Assembly: GCA_001875365.1 (NCBI GenBank)
Contig: MIYX01000013.1
Span: 1 to 16,164 of the forward strand
Direction: 5' to 3'
DNA from: Marine Group III euryarchaeote CG-Epi4
Lineage (GTDB): Archaea > Thermoplasmatota > Poseidoniia > MGIII > CG-Epi1
Length of the DNA: 16,164 bases
Shown one piece after another: positions 5,137 through 12,553 of this stretch. Under the pieces are notes generated by a model that saw nothing but the letters and a program-made list of their open reading frames with translations, had not been told where the DNA came from and searched no databases. Position 1 is the stretch's first letter; each line of letters starts with the position of its first letter. A program made the position numbers and the translations under genes.

Positions 5137-7071
5137 TTTTTTTGATATTTTCTTTAACCAGTTTTTCCCGGGCTTCCATTCGGTAAACATAGTTGTTAGC
5201 ATTCCTAATATCGTCAGCAAAGATCCAATCCATACTAGAATGATTCCAGGAATATCTCTAACAGTAATTACAGCACGACTACTTTCGTTTTCATTTCCAG
5301 GTGTCGCACCGTTCAAAGTAATGTAGAGATCTCTGTCTAGATCATGCCTCAGATAAATTTGAGTTGTTTCTTGATTAGTTCCACTTTCAATTTTCTTAGA
5401 TATTTTATCTTCAAGAATAATTTCTCCTGAATTCTTGTTCTCTAAGGTGATATAAGCAATTAGTTCAATCTCATTTTCTAGTGGATTCATCTCAATATCT
5501 ATCAATTCAATTATGTATTTACCAACTATTCTTCTATCTCCTTCTTCTAAGTTCACAGTATTTTCTTCATCTAATCCATAGGATAAACAGTAACCTACTA
5601 TAATTAGCATGAATCCTAAGTGAGCAGTATATGGACCCCATGCTCGCAGCATTCCCAGCAGTTTCTTTTTTCTGTGATGGTTCATGTACTTAAAAATAGA
5701 GAATCCACAAATTACAGCCCATGGAATCATAGCTCCAACCATCCAGGCATTTCCATCGGAAATAATAGCATAAGCTAAGCTAAATACAATTCCTAACGCA
5801 GCAACCACCAATATATTTTTCATTTCATAGAATGGTCTTAAGGTATGGATTGTAAAAATAGCTGCAAGTAGAACTACAAATGGAGCCAATCTTATTTCAA
5901 ACACTTCCGGAGCCATATATCCCTTACTTCTTACAAGTAATAGCACTAGTGTCACTGTCAAAATCAGCAGTTGAGTGTAAATGGCAGCGAAAAAAACATT
6001 TTCTTCGTCAAACACATCATTTAAATTCTTGAAAGTTTTGTTTTCCTTTTCTTCAAGCCCTTTATATCTTTGAATTACTAAATATAAGGTTAAAATGATT
6101 GATAAAATCATCATTATGAAGAATCCTCTTACTGAAATGTCTTCTTCTAAAACAAACCAAAATCGTGAGAAAGTTCCTCCTGTTTCCTCAACGATGAAAG
6201 CATGAACAGATGACCATATTCCGCCCCTTGTAACAAATGATTCCAAAAGAACTAATATGAAGGTTAACATTGCAAGCAAAGGACCTAAAATAACATAATC
6301 ATTTCTTCTTCTTGACATAACTGAAGTATGAAGCAGAGTAGTCATAGATAACCAAGGTAAAAGCCCTGCAGTTTCAACAGGATCCCATGCCCAATATCCA
6401 CCCCATCCTAAAGTAACATAAGCCCAATACCCGCCCAAGATGAGAGCTAAGCTCATTCCTATCCATGATGTTCTCCCCCATCTTTTTACGGATTCATTCC
6501 AACTCTTTTCTCCAGTTATCAAGTGGGCCATACCTGCAGCATATATCAGTACAATCATTCCATATGAAATGAACACTATTGGTGGATGAATTATCATGAA
6601 TGGAGATAACAATAAAGGGTTCAATCCATTGCCTTCAAGGGGTACTATTTCATTTGTTCGAAAAGGGTTAATGTAAAGCTGAATTATGGAGAGGGCTAAG
6701 ATTAGAAAACAACATACAATAGTTGTAAGTTCTTTTTGCCTATCCTGATGAGAATTAAACCTTCTTTCCATAATCATGAAAAGAGATGCACTCCATGTCC
6801 ATATCAACAAAGTTCCGTCTCGTCCGGCCCATAAACCAGATAATTTGTAGAAGAGGCTTAAGTTTTCGGCGGAATAGTCTGAGACGTACTTGTATTCCAA
6901 ATTTGTGGTATAGAAAAAGTAAACCAGCATGCTAAGAGATATTGTCTGTACTCCTAGCAAAGACAGCAATGAGATGTTAAGATATTCGAGGTTTTTCCTT
7001 GTCTGAAGTATGTAAATCGATGTAATTGCCAGCAGAGGGGCACAATAAATTAACAATTCACCGATATTCAT
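5122..7071 (-). CDS. ccmF: Cytochrome c-type biogenesis protein CcmF (haem lyase subunit)
   Basis: CcmF is the polytopic membrane subunit that attaches haem to apocytochrome c outside the membrane in System I maturation. The 649 residues match the family. Conserved parts in order are: LSGLWAGRDGTLLIW (77-91), NGLNPLLLSPFMIIHPP (148-164) with His162, the haem-handling WWD motif WGGYWAWDPVETAGLLPW (223-240), LLHTS (246-250), SVHAF (288-292) and AHLGF (483-487). The conserved His residues of the family thus appear to be present. A non-membrane segment of about 110 residues (500-608) is followed by a last helix (609-628), as in bacterial CcmF. It is the third gene of a cassette; its ATG overlaps the upstream stop (7071-7068). 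Other Ccm components are not in the window. Its final codons run through the 3' end of the SRP RNA gene. Confidence 0.95.
   Translation of the reverse strand: MNIGELLIYCAPLLAITSIYILQTRKNLEYLNISLLSLLGVQTISLSMLVYFFYTTNLEYKYVSDYSAENLSLFYKLSGLWAGRDGTLLIWTWSASLFMIMERRFNSHQDRQKELTTIVCCFLILALSIIQLYINPFRTNEIVPLEGNGLNPLLLSPFMIIHPPIVFISYGMIVLIYAAGMAHLITGEKSWNESVKRWGRTSWIGMSLALILGGYWAYVTLGWGGYWAWDPVETAGLLPWLSMTTLLHTSVMSRRRNDYVILGPLLAMLTFILVLLESFVTRGGIWSSVHAFIVEETGGTFSRFWFVLEEDISVRGFFIMMILSIILTLYLVIQRYKGLEEKENKTFKNLNDVFDEENVFFAAIYTQLLILTVTLVLLLVRSKGYMAPEVFEIRLAPFVVLLAAIFTIHTLRPFYEMKNILVVAALGIVFSLAYAIISDGNAWMVGAMIPWAVICGFSIFKYMNHHRKKKLLGMLRAWGPYTAHLGFMLIIVGYCLSYGLDEENTVNLEEGDRRIVGKYIIELIDIEMNPLENEIELIAYITLENKNSGEIILEDKISKKIESGTNQETTQIYLRHDLDRDLYITLNGATPGNENESSRAVITVRDIPGIILVWIGSLLTILGMLTTMFTEWKPGKNWLKKISKKVPDH
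5137..5143 (+). terminator. T-run terminator of the SRP RNA
   Basis: Seven consecutive T residues directly follow the predicted 3' strand of SRP helix 1, the typical archaeal oligo-T stop signal. An alternative hairpin, TGCCAG (5106-5111) with CTGGCA (5130-5135), lies just before it. On the other strand the same bases encode two lysines near the C terminus of CcmF. Confidence 0.65.
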
Positions 7072-7562
7072 CTTTTTAATGCAAAATATATGAAACCTAA
7101 AGTCATTACTACAGCATAAGTCCAGTATTCTCTGAATAATCCTTCACCCGCACTATCAGGTTCTTCTTCAATCTTCATATTTACTTTGAAATAATAGGAA
7201 TCACCCATTTTTTCTACTTCCATTCCTTCGTAATAGCCATACTCACTTGCAGGTATTTTTTCTGTAGAATTATCTTGTTTTTCTAATTCATATTTATACC
7301 CTGGAAAATCATTAGATTTCACCTGGTAATCAAATTGAAACCTACCGTTCAGGCTTTCATTTCGAGTCATTTTTTGAGGTTTGTAACAAGTGTGTGGTTC
7401 CTCAAGAGTGCAAACATAAAAAGTAACACTTTCAACATCTTCATCAACGTCAATCCAAGCTGTAAATGTAGTTCCTTCACTTACCTCTTGGGGCGTGTGT
7501 GCCATTTCAGCAGCCGCGCTTGGAATCATCAGGGCAAATAAAATCATTAATAATTTTTTCAT
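7068..7562 (-). CDS. Secreted, C-terminally membrane-anchored protein upstream of ccmF
   Basis: This 164-residue protein is not recognised. It begins with a clear signal peptide (MKKLLMILFALMIPSAAAE, cleavage probably after 18). It continues as a roughly 125-residue, probably beta-rich extracytoplasmic domain and ends in one membrane helix (about 147-162) with a short basic tail. Two cysteines, Cys51 and Cys59 in the segment YVCTLEEPHTCYKP, could form a disulfide or handle haem or thiols. They do not form the CxxC of CcmH/CcmG or the H/C-x-x-x-Y motif of CcmE. The strong ribosome-binding site at 7572-7579 fixes the start. The stop overlaps the ccmF start as ATGA, so the protein is probably made in step with CcmF. 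A role in cytochrome c maturation or presentation is inferred from position only. The topology is well supported. Confidence 0.8.
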   Translation of the reverse strand: MKKLLMILFALMIPSAAAEMAHTPQEVSEGTTFTAWIDVDEDVESVTFYVCTLEEPHTCYKPQKMTRNESLNGRFQFDYQVKSNDFPGYKYELEKQDNSTEKIPASEYGYYEGMEVEKMGDSYYFKVNMKIEEEPDSAGEGLFREYWTYAVVMTLGFIYFALKR

Positions 7563-7570
7563 ACTAGATA

Positions 7571-7579
7571 TCTCCTTTG
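7571..7579 (-). promoter_or_regulatory. Strong Shine-Dalgarno site of the secreted protein gene
   Basis: Read on the minus strand, this is CAAAGGAGA, followed by TAT and 8-9 bases before the ATG at 7562. It matches the anti-SD end of 16S rRNA better than most starts in this window and supports the ATG at 7562. An A/T-rich run, AAAATATAACAT, just upstream (about 7581-7592) could be an internal TATA box or merely spacer. Confidence 0.65.
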
Positions 7580-7591
7580 TTATGTTATATT

Positions 7592-7789
7592 TTAAGTTTT
7601 TTCATCTTTTTTGTTGTATCTGATCCAACCTATTGAGAAACATGCAATCGAAAAAAGAAGAAATAAAGGATACATTGCATCCATCCATATCCCAGTTCTT
7701 TCAACACCACCTATGATAGTTATAATTGCACATAGAAAGCATATACTCCCAAAAATAAAATAAGATTTATAATCTTTCTCAAAATCCAT
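7592..7789 (-). CDS. Small two-helix membrane protein leading the ccmF cassette
   Basis: This 65-residue protein has two hydrophobic segments, about 11-27 (FIFGSICFLCAIITIIG) and 37-55 (AMYPLFLLFSIACFSIGWI), joined by a short loop (VERTGIWMD). A charged N terminus and a basic KKDEKT tail would both be cytoplasmic in a hairpin topology. Three Cys lie within the membrane segments. No family is recognised. It is the first gene of the minus-strand cassette, 29 bp before the secreted protein gene. A TATA-like TATAATATAA centred 26 bp before the ATG supports the start and a leaderless transcript. Small membrane subunits (for example CcmD) do occur in haem-handling systems, but there is no sequence evidence that this one belongs to them. 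The open frame, its placement and its hydrophobic pattern make it a likely real gene. Confidence 0.72.
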   Translation of the reverse strand: MDFEKDYKSYFIFGSICFLCAIITIIGGVERTGIWMDAMYPLFLLFSIACFSIGWIRYNKKDEKT

Positions 7790-7810
7790 ACCGTAATTAC
7801 ATTAAAGGGT

Positions 7811-7820
7811 TATATTATAC
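7811..7820 (-). promoter_or_regulatory. TATA box of the ccmF cassette
   Basis: On the minus strand this reads TATAATATAA and is centred about 26 bp before the ATG at 7789, which suits a leaderless archaeal transcript. The run lies within the 38-bp divergent spacer shared with coaD. The coaD promoter may use the nearby TTAAAG-like bases around 7801-7806, a weaker match. Confidence 0.6.
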
Positions 7821-7827
7821 TTGACTT

Positions 7828-8292
7828 GTGAAAAAATACAGTAAAGTGTGTTTGGGAGGAACTTTTGACAAGATGCACTTGGGTCATGAATCGCTGCTCA
7901 GGACTGCATTTAGCTTATCAGAGGAAATAATAATTGGCTTAACTTCAGACGTAAGAGCGAAAATTAACAGAAGTGAAGAATATATTAATCCTTATTCAGA
8001 ACGTTTTGAATCACTAAATGATTTTGTATCAAGTAATTTCAAAGGCCATTATTCAATTGTTGAATTGAATGATAACTGGGGTCCTGGAGTTTTTGATGAA
8101 AGCTTAAATGCGATAATTGTATCAGAAGAAACGGAGAAAGTAGCAACAGAGTTGAATGTTAACCGTAAGTTGAAAGGTTTGAAAGAATTAGAAATAGTAG
8201 TTATTCCCTTAGTTTTAGCAAAGGATGGGAGAAGAATTAGCAGTACTCGCATTCGTAATAAAGAAATTAATATCGAAGGTAGTAAGGCTTAA
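7828..8292 (+). CDS. coaD: Phosphopantetheine adenylyltransferase, archaeal type
   Basis: This enzyme transfers AMP from ATP to 4'-phosphopantetheine to make dephospho-CoA, the penultimate step of coenzyme A synthesis. It has 154 residues, a normal archaeal length. The nucleotidyl-transferase signature GGTFDKMHLGHESLL is at 10-24, with the T/HxGH catalytic pair as HLGH (17-20). GLTSD is at 37-41. The late ATP-binding motif DGRRISSTRIRNKEI is at 133-147, and its ISSTRIR is typical of this family. The start is GTG (7828), giving the expected distance from the N terminus to the signature; no earlier in-frame start fits the spacer. It stands at the head of the plus-strand run and diverges from the ccmF cassette. 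The family call is firm. Confidence 0.93.
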   Translation: MKKYSKVCLGGTFDKMHLGHESLLRTAFSLSEEIIIGLTSDVRAKINRSEEYINPYSERFESLNDFVSSNFKGHYSIVELNDNWGPGVFDESLNAIIVSEETEKVATELNVNRKLKGLKELEIVVIPLVLAKDGRRISSTRIRNKEINIEGSKA

Positions 8293-8301
8293 TTTTATAG
8301 G
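8293..8301 (+). promoter_or_regulatory. Possible TATA box of the UPF0147 gene
   Basis: TTTTATAGG follows the coaD stop directly. Its centre is about 50 bp before the ATG at 8347. Transcription would start near 8323, giving a short leader with the GAGGT ribosome-binding site at 8338-8342. Read-through from coaD is an alternative. Confidence 0.35.
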
Positions 8302-8346
8302 CAGTCTCTAAATGCCACGCCATCTAAATATTTGTTAGAGGTAAAT

Positions 8347-8625
8347 ATGGTAGAGGAACTCATTTCAACATTGTCTAAGGAAATTAGAACTAGCATAACT
8401 GAAGATACATCAGTTCCAAGAAATGTTAGAACTAACGTAGTTACCGGTCTAGAGACTTATTTGCTCAATAAAAAAGACGATCTTGATTTAAGAATTTACT
8501 CTACAATTTCGATATTAGAGGAGCAAATTAATGATAGTAATATACCTCAACATGCTAGGACTAAGCTTTTTGAATTTATTAGAGACCTTGAAGAAATAGT
8601 TAGTAAGTGGCAAAATAAAGCATAA
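8347..8625 (+). CDS. UPF0147 family protein
   Basis: This small (92 residues), soluble, all-helical archaeal protein belongs to a widespread family of unknown function. The diagnostic text is DTSVPRNVRTNV (residues 20-31) in the first half and NIPQHARTKLFEFIRDLEEI (69-88) in the second, which match the family's D-x-x-VPRN-x-R and N-x-P-x-HART motifs. I chose ATG 8347 over the upstream in-frame TTG (8332). GAGGT at 8338-8342 is well spaced for the ATG, and family members begin close to this point. It follows coaD by 54 bp, and a T-rich stretch follows its stop. No function should be read from the neighbourhood. Confidence 0.88.
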   Translation: MVEELISTLSKEIRTSITEDTSVPRNVRTNVVTGLETYLLNKKDDLDLRIYSTISILEEQINDSNIPQHARTKLFEFIRDLEEIVSKWQNKA

Positions 8626-8648
8626 TTTTTCTTTAAATTATATTTTTT
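8626..8648 (+). terminator. T-rich terminator after the UPF0147 gene
   Basis: TTTTT directly after the stop codon, TTT at 8632-8634 and TTTTTT at 8643-8648 form a typical archaeal oligo-T stop region. There is no clear stem. It separates this gene from the promoter of the surface protein gene. Confidence 0.5.
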
Positions 8649-8660
8649 GTAGGGGATACC

Positions 8661-8669
8661 TATTTATTA
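8661..8669 (+). promoter_or_regulatory. TATA box of the surface protein gene
   Basis: TATTTATTA is centred at 8665, 26 bp before the GTG at 8691. This spacing predicts a leaderless transcript beginning at or next to the GTG. It is a reason to prefer that start over the GTG two codons later. No ribosome-binding site is visible before the GTG, in agreement. Confidence 0.6.
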
Positions 8670-8690
8670 CCTAACATCAGTCAATGAAAC

Positions 8691-11306
8691 GTGATTGTGA
8701 GACAATTCGCTTCCGTAGCTCTGGCATTTTTATTTTTTGGCACAGTCATATTTTGGAATCCCGTGTCGGCAGAAGAGGTCGTCGGTCAAGAGGAGAATAT
8801 CAATCTTTACCTTTACAGCGAAAACGGAGTGGGTAAACTTCATACTCGGGAAACAGGAGGCCACGGAGATGCAGAATCAGTAAACATACCTGTGGGAAGT
8901 AGTTATTTTTTCGCGCTTAACTTTAGCCTTCAAGATGATTTAGAGGCTAAATCATATAGAACTGATGTAGGATTCCATATCCATCTTTATGCAAATTCAG
9001 CCAATTTTAACACAGGCCATTTGAATATTTACGTTAGAGACGGGACTACTATGACAGGCGGCGAACTGCTTGCGACAGGCGGTATGGATGTTCCTTCAGT
9101 ATTACAAGGAGATAATGAGGAACGTGTAGATGTATTTTGGGAAGACAATTATGGTCCAACCCACCAATTTGATTTTGAACATTTTATAGTTCTTGAATTG
9201 GAAAACGACGGTGAGAATGCGGTTAATTTAGAATTAGATACTGGTAAGGATGGAAATTCACCCTCAAGGCTGATTGTAACTACAAATCCAGTTACAGATA
9301 TCGAGATAATTACAGAATCGTATAATTTAGAGACTCCCGATTTGGATGATTTAATTATCGCAAATAATTTTCAACCTAACCTTCCACTTGATCTTTCAAA
9401 AGTATTTGTATCTGCACAAGCACTAAATGCTTTTGGAACTTATGACATCACCGAATTCAAGGTGGCAGTATTTGATTCAGATGATAACGAATTGTTCGAA
9501 GAATATGTGGAAATCAACGAGCCTGATGAGAATAGTGGAACCAATGAGTTTAATGAACTAGAATGGAACTACAATAACTTAGAATCATCTGGAGAATTGG
9601 ATAAAGGAATTTATTCAATTAGAGTTTCTGCAATTGATCAGCAAGGAAATGAATTTTACGTTGACAAATCAATTCAAATGGATGCTTATGGTATATATTT
9701 ATCGACTCCAGAGACACAGCAGAGCGTTGCAGTAGGAGGTGATGTCTCTTACCAAATGCTTGTTAGAAATTCAGGAGATGAGAATGATAAGTTTACAATT
9801 GAACCGAGTGAAACTTCAGATAATTGGGTAGTTAGTCCACAATCTTGGACAAGTAATACATTATTTCCTGGAGATGAGCAAATATGTACTTTTACAGTTT
9901 CAGTAGCCGATTCGACTGAAATGGTTGGTAAAAATACAATTGTTGTTTTCACAGGTCGCTCAGAAAATTCAGTTACCCCAGTTAACTTTGATTTGGAAAC
10001 TAAGACTTCAGTTGGCGCAGATTATGAGATTTCAATGTATTTTGACGATCCAAGTTCAGGTCAAGCAGTAACAAGTTTTAATGTAAATGGAGTTGCAGGG
10101 GATTGGAACCAATATCAATTAAGTATAGCAAATCAAGGCCAAGACACAGATTCCGTTCAGCTAACTTCACAAGAAGTACCAGCAGATTGGGAAATTGAGT
10201 TTGAATATGACGATTTAAGAGGTGCTACTATTACAGTTTCTGATATTCCCAGACTTGGTGATGGTTTTAATGTGGCAAATGTCACAGTTTGGGCTAAACC
10301 TGCGCAGGGCGGAGAATTGGATACAGCCTCGATTAAGCTAATTGGTGTATCCGAAGGAAATGCCACCAAAAGCGATGTTGCAACCTTAATTTTAACACGT
10401 TCATTTGGATTATCTCTATCTATAGTTCCTCAAAGTAGCTCAGGTATATTCATCAATAAGGAAGCCGGTCAGCAGTTTGAAGTTGATTTACTTCTTGAAT
10501 CCGAAATGGAAGGTGACCATACGATTAAGCTCTATATGGGAGATAATTTCCCAGAAGGGTGGACTCATTCATTTAAAGAGAATGGTGCAACAGTTACTGA
10601 AGTTTCAATAAGTGGTGGTGATAGTAAATCGTTAGATTTATTCATAAATGTCGGTAGTCAAGCAGTTTACAAGGAAGATGGTGATGTTTTTGATGCCTAT
10701 GCCCAAGATATTTCTGACTCAAGTGTAGTAGCTAAAAAACAGTTGACAGTTATTTTGGAATACAGCGGTGGTTTTGAATTGTCATCATTGAAATATAGGG
10801 AAACATTAGCTCCAGAAGATAGTTACACATTTCAGATAACTATAGAAAATAAGGCAAATGCTAATGATAAGTTTACCCTTTCAGCAACTTCCGTACCTTC
10901 TGGATGGCGTGTACTCTTTATCAATGGTAATGTTTTTGAAGTTGAAGCAGGCAGAACGTTATCAGTTCCAATAAAAGTTGAAGTTAGCGACGAGGCAAGA
11001 GATGGAGATCAAGAGAGTATTACAATTTCCATTTTTAGTGATATTTCTAATCAAGAAAAGCAGCAATCTTTTGTTGTGGATGTGGAGCAAGGTTTCACAG
11101 CTAGATTGACTACCGCAATATCTGATTTATGGTATATTTTTGTTTTTTTTGCCTTGATTATAGTAGTAGGTGCAATTTCTTACAACCAACAAGACGACGA
11201 AGATTGGGACGATGAAGAGGAATACGAGTCACCTTCCTCACCTCAAAGCCCAGTCCCAGCAGAAACTGAAGCTTCTTCAGGTGATGACTGGGATGATTGG
11301 GATTAG
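8691..11306 (+). CDS. Large secreted surface protein with Ig-like (NEW3/CARDB-type) domains and C-terminal anchor
   Basis: This 871-residue protein begins with a signal peptide (about 1-27, ending NPVSAEE). An N-terminal beta-rich domain (about 30-200) is followed by several Ig-like modules that repeat the pattern aromatic-x-hydrophobic-x-(V/I)-x-N-(S/Q/K)-G/A-x-x-x-D. Examples are YQMLVRNSGDENDKFTI, YQLSIANQGQDTDSVQL and FQITIENKANANDKFTL, each followed by P-x-x-W. That pattern is characteristic of NEW3/CARDB-like domains of archaeal and bacterial surface proteins. One membrane helix (about 813-830) precedes a strongly acidic cytoplasmic-side tail ending DDWDDWD. No catalytic motif is visible, so an envelope, adhesion or scaffold role is inferred. 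The GTG start is supported by a TATA box 26 bp upstream. The gene ends just 8 bp before the next ATG. Confidence 0.85.
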   Translation: MIVRQFASVALAFLFFGTVIFWNPVSAEEVVGQEENINLYLYSENGVGKLHTRETGGHGDAESVNIPVGSSYFFALNFSLQDDLEAKSYRTDVGFHIHLYANSANFNTGHLNIYVRDGTTMTGGELLATGGMDVPSVLQGDNEERVDVFWEDNYGPTHQFDFEHFIVLELENDGENAVNLELDTGKDGNSPSRLIVTTNPVTDIEIITESYNLETPDLDDLIIANNFQPNLPLDLSKVFVSAQALNAFGTYDITEFKVAVFDSDDNELFEEYVEINEPDENSGTNEFNELEWNYNNLESSGELDKGIYSIRVSAIDQQGNEFYVDKSIQMDAYGIYLSTPETQQSVAVGGDVSYQMLVRNSGDENDKFTIEPSETSDNWVVSPQSWTSNTLFPGDEQICTFTVSVADSTEMVGKNTIVVFTGRSENSVTPVNFDLETKTSVGADYEISMYFDDPSSGQAVTSFNVNGVAGDWNQYQLSIANQGQDTDSVQLTSQEVPADWEIEFEYDDLRGATITVSDIPRLGDGFNVANVTVWAKPAQGGELDTASIKLIGVSEGNATKSDVATLILTRSFGLSLSIVPQSSSGIFINKEAGQQFEVDLLLESEMEGDHTIKLYMGDNFPEGWTHSFKENGATVTEVSISGGDSKSLDLFINVGSQAVYKEDGDVFDAYAQDISDSSVVAKKQLTVILEYSGGFELSSLKYRETLAPEDSYTFQITIENKANANDKFTLSATSVPSGWRVLFINGNVFEVEAGRTLSVPIKVEVSDEARDGDQESITISIFSDISNQEKQQSFVVDVEQGFTARLTTAISDLWYIFVFFALIIVVGAISYNQQDDEDWDDEEEYESPSSPQSPVPAETEASSGDDWDDWD

Positions 11307-11314
11307 GCAGCCTA

Positions 11315-12553
11315 ATGTCTACAAATCTCAGATTTTTAGGTGGAGCTTCGGAAGTAGGAAGAATTGGTGCAGTTCTAGAAGGAGACAAAGGTCGTTTACT
11401 GCTAGATTACGGTTTGCAGCCCGATGATCCTCCTAAATCGCCACTTCCAGCACCCGAAGTCGATGCATTATTGCTTACACATGCTCATTTAGATCATTGC
11501 GGACTTGTGCCAAAGATTGCAAACAGAGGCACTCCAATTGTTTCCACACCAGTAACTGGAGATTTAGCTGAAAGAATGGCACAAGATACGTTAAGAGTTG
11601 CTGAAATCGAGAATTATCCGTTACCCTTTCATAAATCAGCTATTTCGGATTTAGTACAAAATCATCGTAGTATTCTTCCAGGTAATGTAGATTATAGAGG
11701 AGGATTTGAGTTCAATGTTTACAATGCAGGTCACATCCCTGGAGCTGTAATGTATAACTTTCCACAAGATGATTTTTTATTTACCGGAGACATACACACA
11801 GTGAATACACAACTCACTCGTGCTGCTAAGCCCCACCAATGTAAAACATTGGCAATAGAGTCTACATACGGTGGACGTGAGCATCCTGACAGAGTTGATA
11901 CTGAGAAAGAGTTAATAGACTCTGTAGAAGATGTAGTCAACAGAGGTGGTCAAGTTGTGCTTCCTTCTTTCGGTTTAGGCCGTTCTCAAGAGCTACTGAT
12001 GCTTGTTGAAAAGCTGGGCGTGGAGGTTTGGCTTGATGGCATGGGCAGAGACATAGCCAGAATTCTACAAAAATATCCTGGTTCAATTAGAGATTTCGGT
12101 GGAATGAACAAAGCTTTCAGAAATACCAATTTTGTCAGATATGCAAGACAAAGGAAAAAAGCCATGAAAGGCGACGTCATTGTTACGACATCTGGTATGC
12201 TGAATGGAGGTCCAGTTTTACATTATTTATCGGAAATACGAAAGAATTCCTCTTCAGCAGTTTTTTTGACAGGCTTTCAGGTGCCTGGGACAAATGGGCA
12301 CCTTTTGAAAGAAACTGGTAAACTCAGGTTAGAACGGGGCGATACCTCGCCACCAATGGATATTAATTGTCAATTAAGGTCTTTTGATCTTAGTGGGCAT
12401 GCAGGCCACAGTCAAATAGTAGATTTTATTCACAAATGTAATCCTGAGAAAGTAATACTTTATCACGGAGATAATAGAGAAGCTTTTAGTGAAGATTTGA
12501 AAGATTATGAGCTTATCTTACCTCAAGAAAATGATAGTATTGAAATCAACTAG
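11315..12553 (+). CDS. Beta-CASP metallo-beta-lactamase-fold ribonuclease, aCPSF2-like
   Basis: This zinc-dependent RNA nuclease is of the CPSF/RNase J superfamily and likely acts in RNA processing or decay. The opening FLGGASEVGRIG (7-18) is typical of archaeal aCPSF2/YSH1-like proteins. Metal motifs are HAHLDH (56-61), AGHIPG (138-143) and TGDI (157-160). The beta-CASP motifs follow: ESTYGG (182-187), LPSFGLGRSQE (216-226), TGFQVPGTNG (319-328), SGHAGH (360-365) with the metal His, and YHGD (383-386). At 412 residues it lacks the N-terminal KH domains of aCPSF1 and the long C-terminal region of RNase J, so aCPSF2 is the better fit. ATG 11315 starts just before the conserved core; a TTG at 11297 would overlap the previous gene. 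Its TAG shares the bases CTAG with the convergent gene's stop. Confidence 0.92.
   Translation: MSTNLRFLGGASEVGRIGAVLEGDKGRLLLDYGLQPDDPPKSPLPAPEVDALLLTHAHLDHCGLVPKIANRGTPIVSTPVTGDLAERMAQDTLRVAEIENYPLPFHKSAISDLVQNHRSILPGNVDYRGGFEFNVYNAGHIPGAVMYNFPQDDFLFTGDIHTVNTQLTRAAKPHQCKTLAIESTYGGREHPDRVDTEKELIDSVEDVVNRGGQVVLPSFGLGRSQELLMLVEKLGVEVWLDGMGRDIARILQKYPGSIRDFGGMNKAFRNTNFVRYARQRKKAMKGDVIVTTSGMLNGGPVLHYLSEIRKNSSSAVFLTGFQVPGTNGHLLKETGKLRLERGDTSPPMDINCQLRSFDLSGHAGHSQIVDFIHKCNPEKVILYHGDNREAFSEDLKDYELILPQENDSIEIN

Noticed and set aside
5051..5233. A minus-strand 60-codon frame overlapping the SRP RNA and ccmF
   Set aside because: It lies in another frame of ccmF and antisense to the SRP RNA, and has no recognisable protein features.
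7068..7562. The 164-residue protein as CcmE or CcmH
   Set aside because: It has a signal peptide and C-terminal anchor but lacks the CcmE H/C-x-x-x-Y haem site and the CcmH CxxC motif.
8332..8346. TTG start 15 bp upstream for the UPF0147 gene
   Set aside because: The GAGGT ribosome-binding site at 8338-8342 lies downstream of the TTG and is correctly spaced for ATG 8347.
11297..11314. TTG start for the beta-CASP nuclease overlapping the surface protein stop
   Set aside because: The ATG at 11315 sits just before the conserved FLGGASEVGR opening; the extension adds only residues translated from the neighbour's tail.
11170..11427. An 85-codon plus-strand frame spanning the end of the surface protein gene and start of the nuclease gene
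   Set aside because: It is out of frame with two well-supported genes, and its Arg/Ser-rich composition is typical of a shadow frame.
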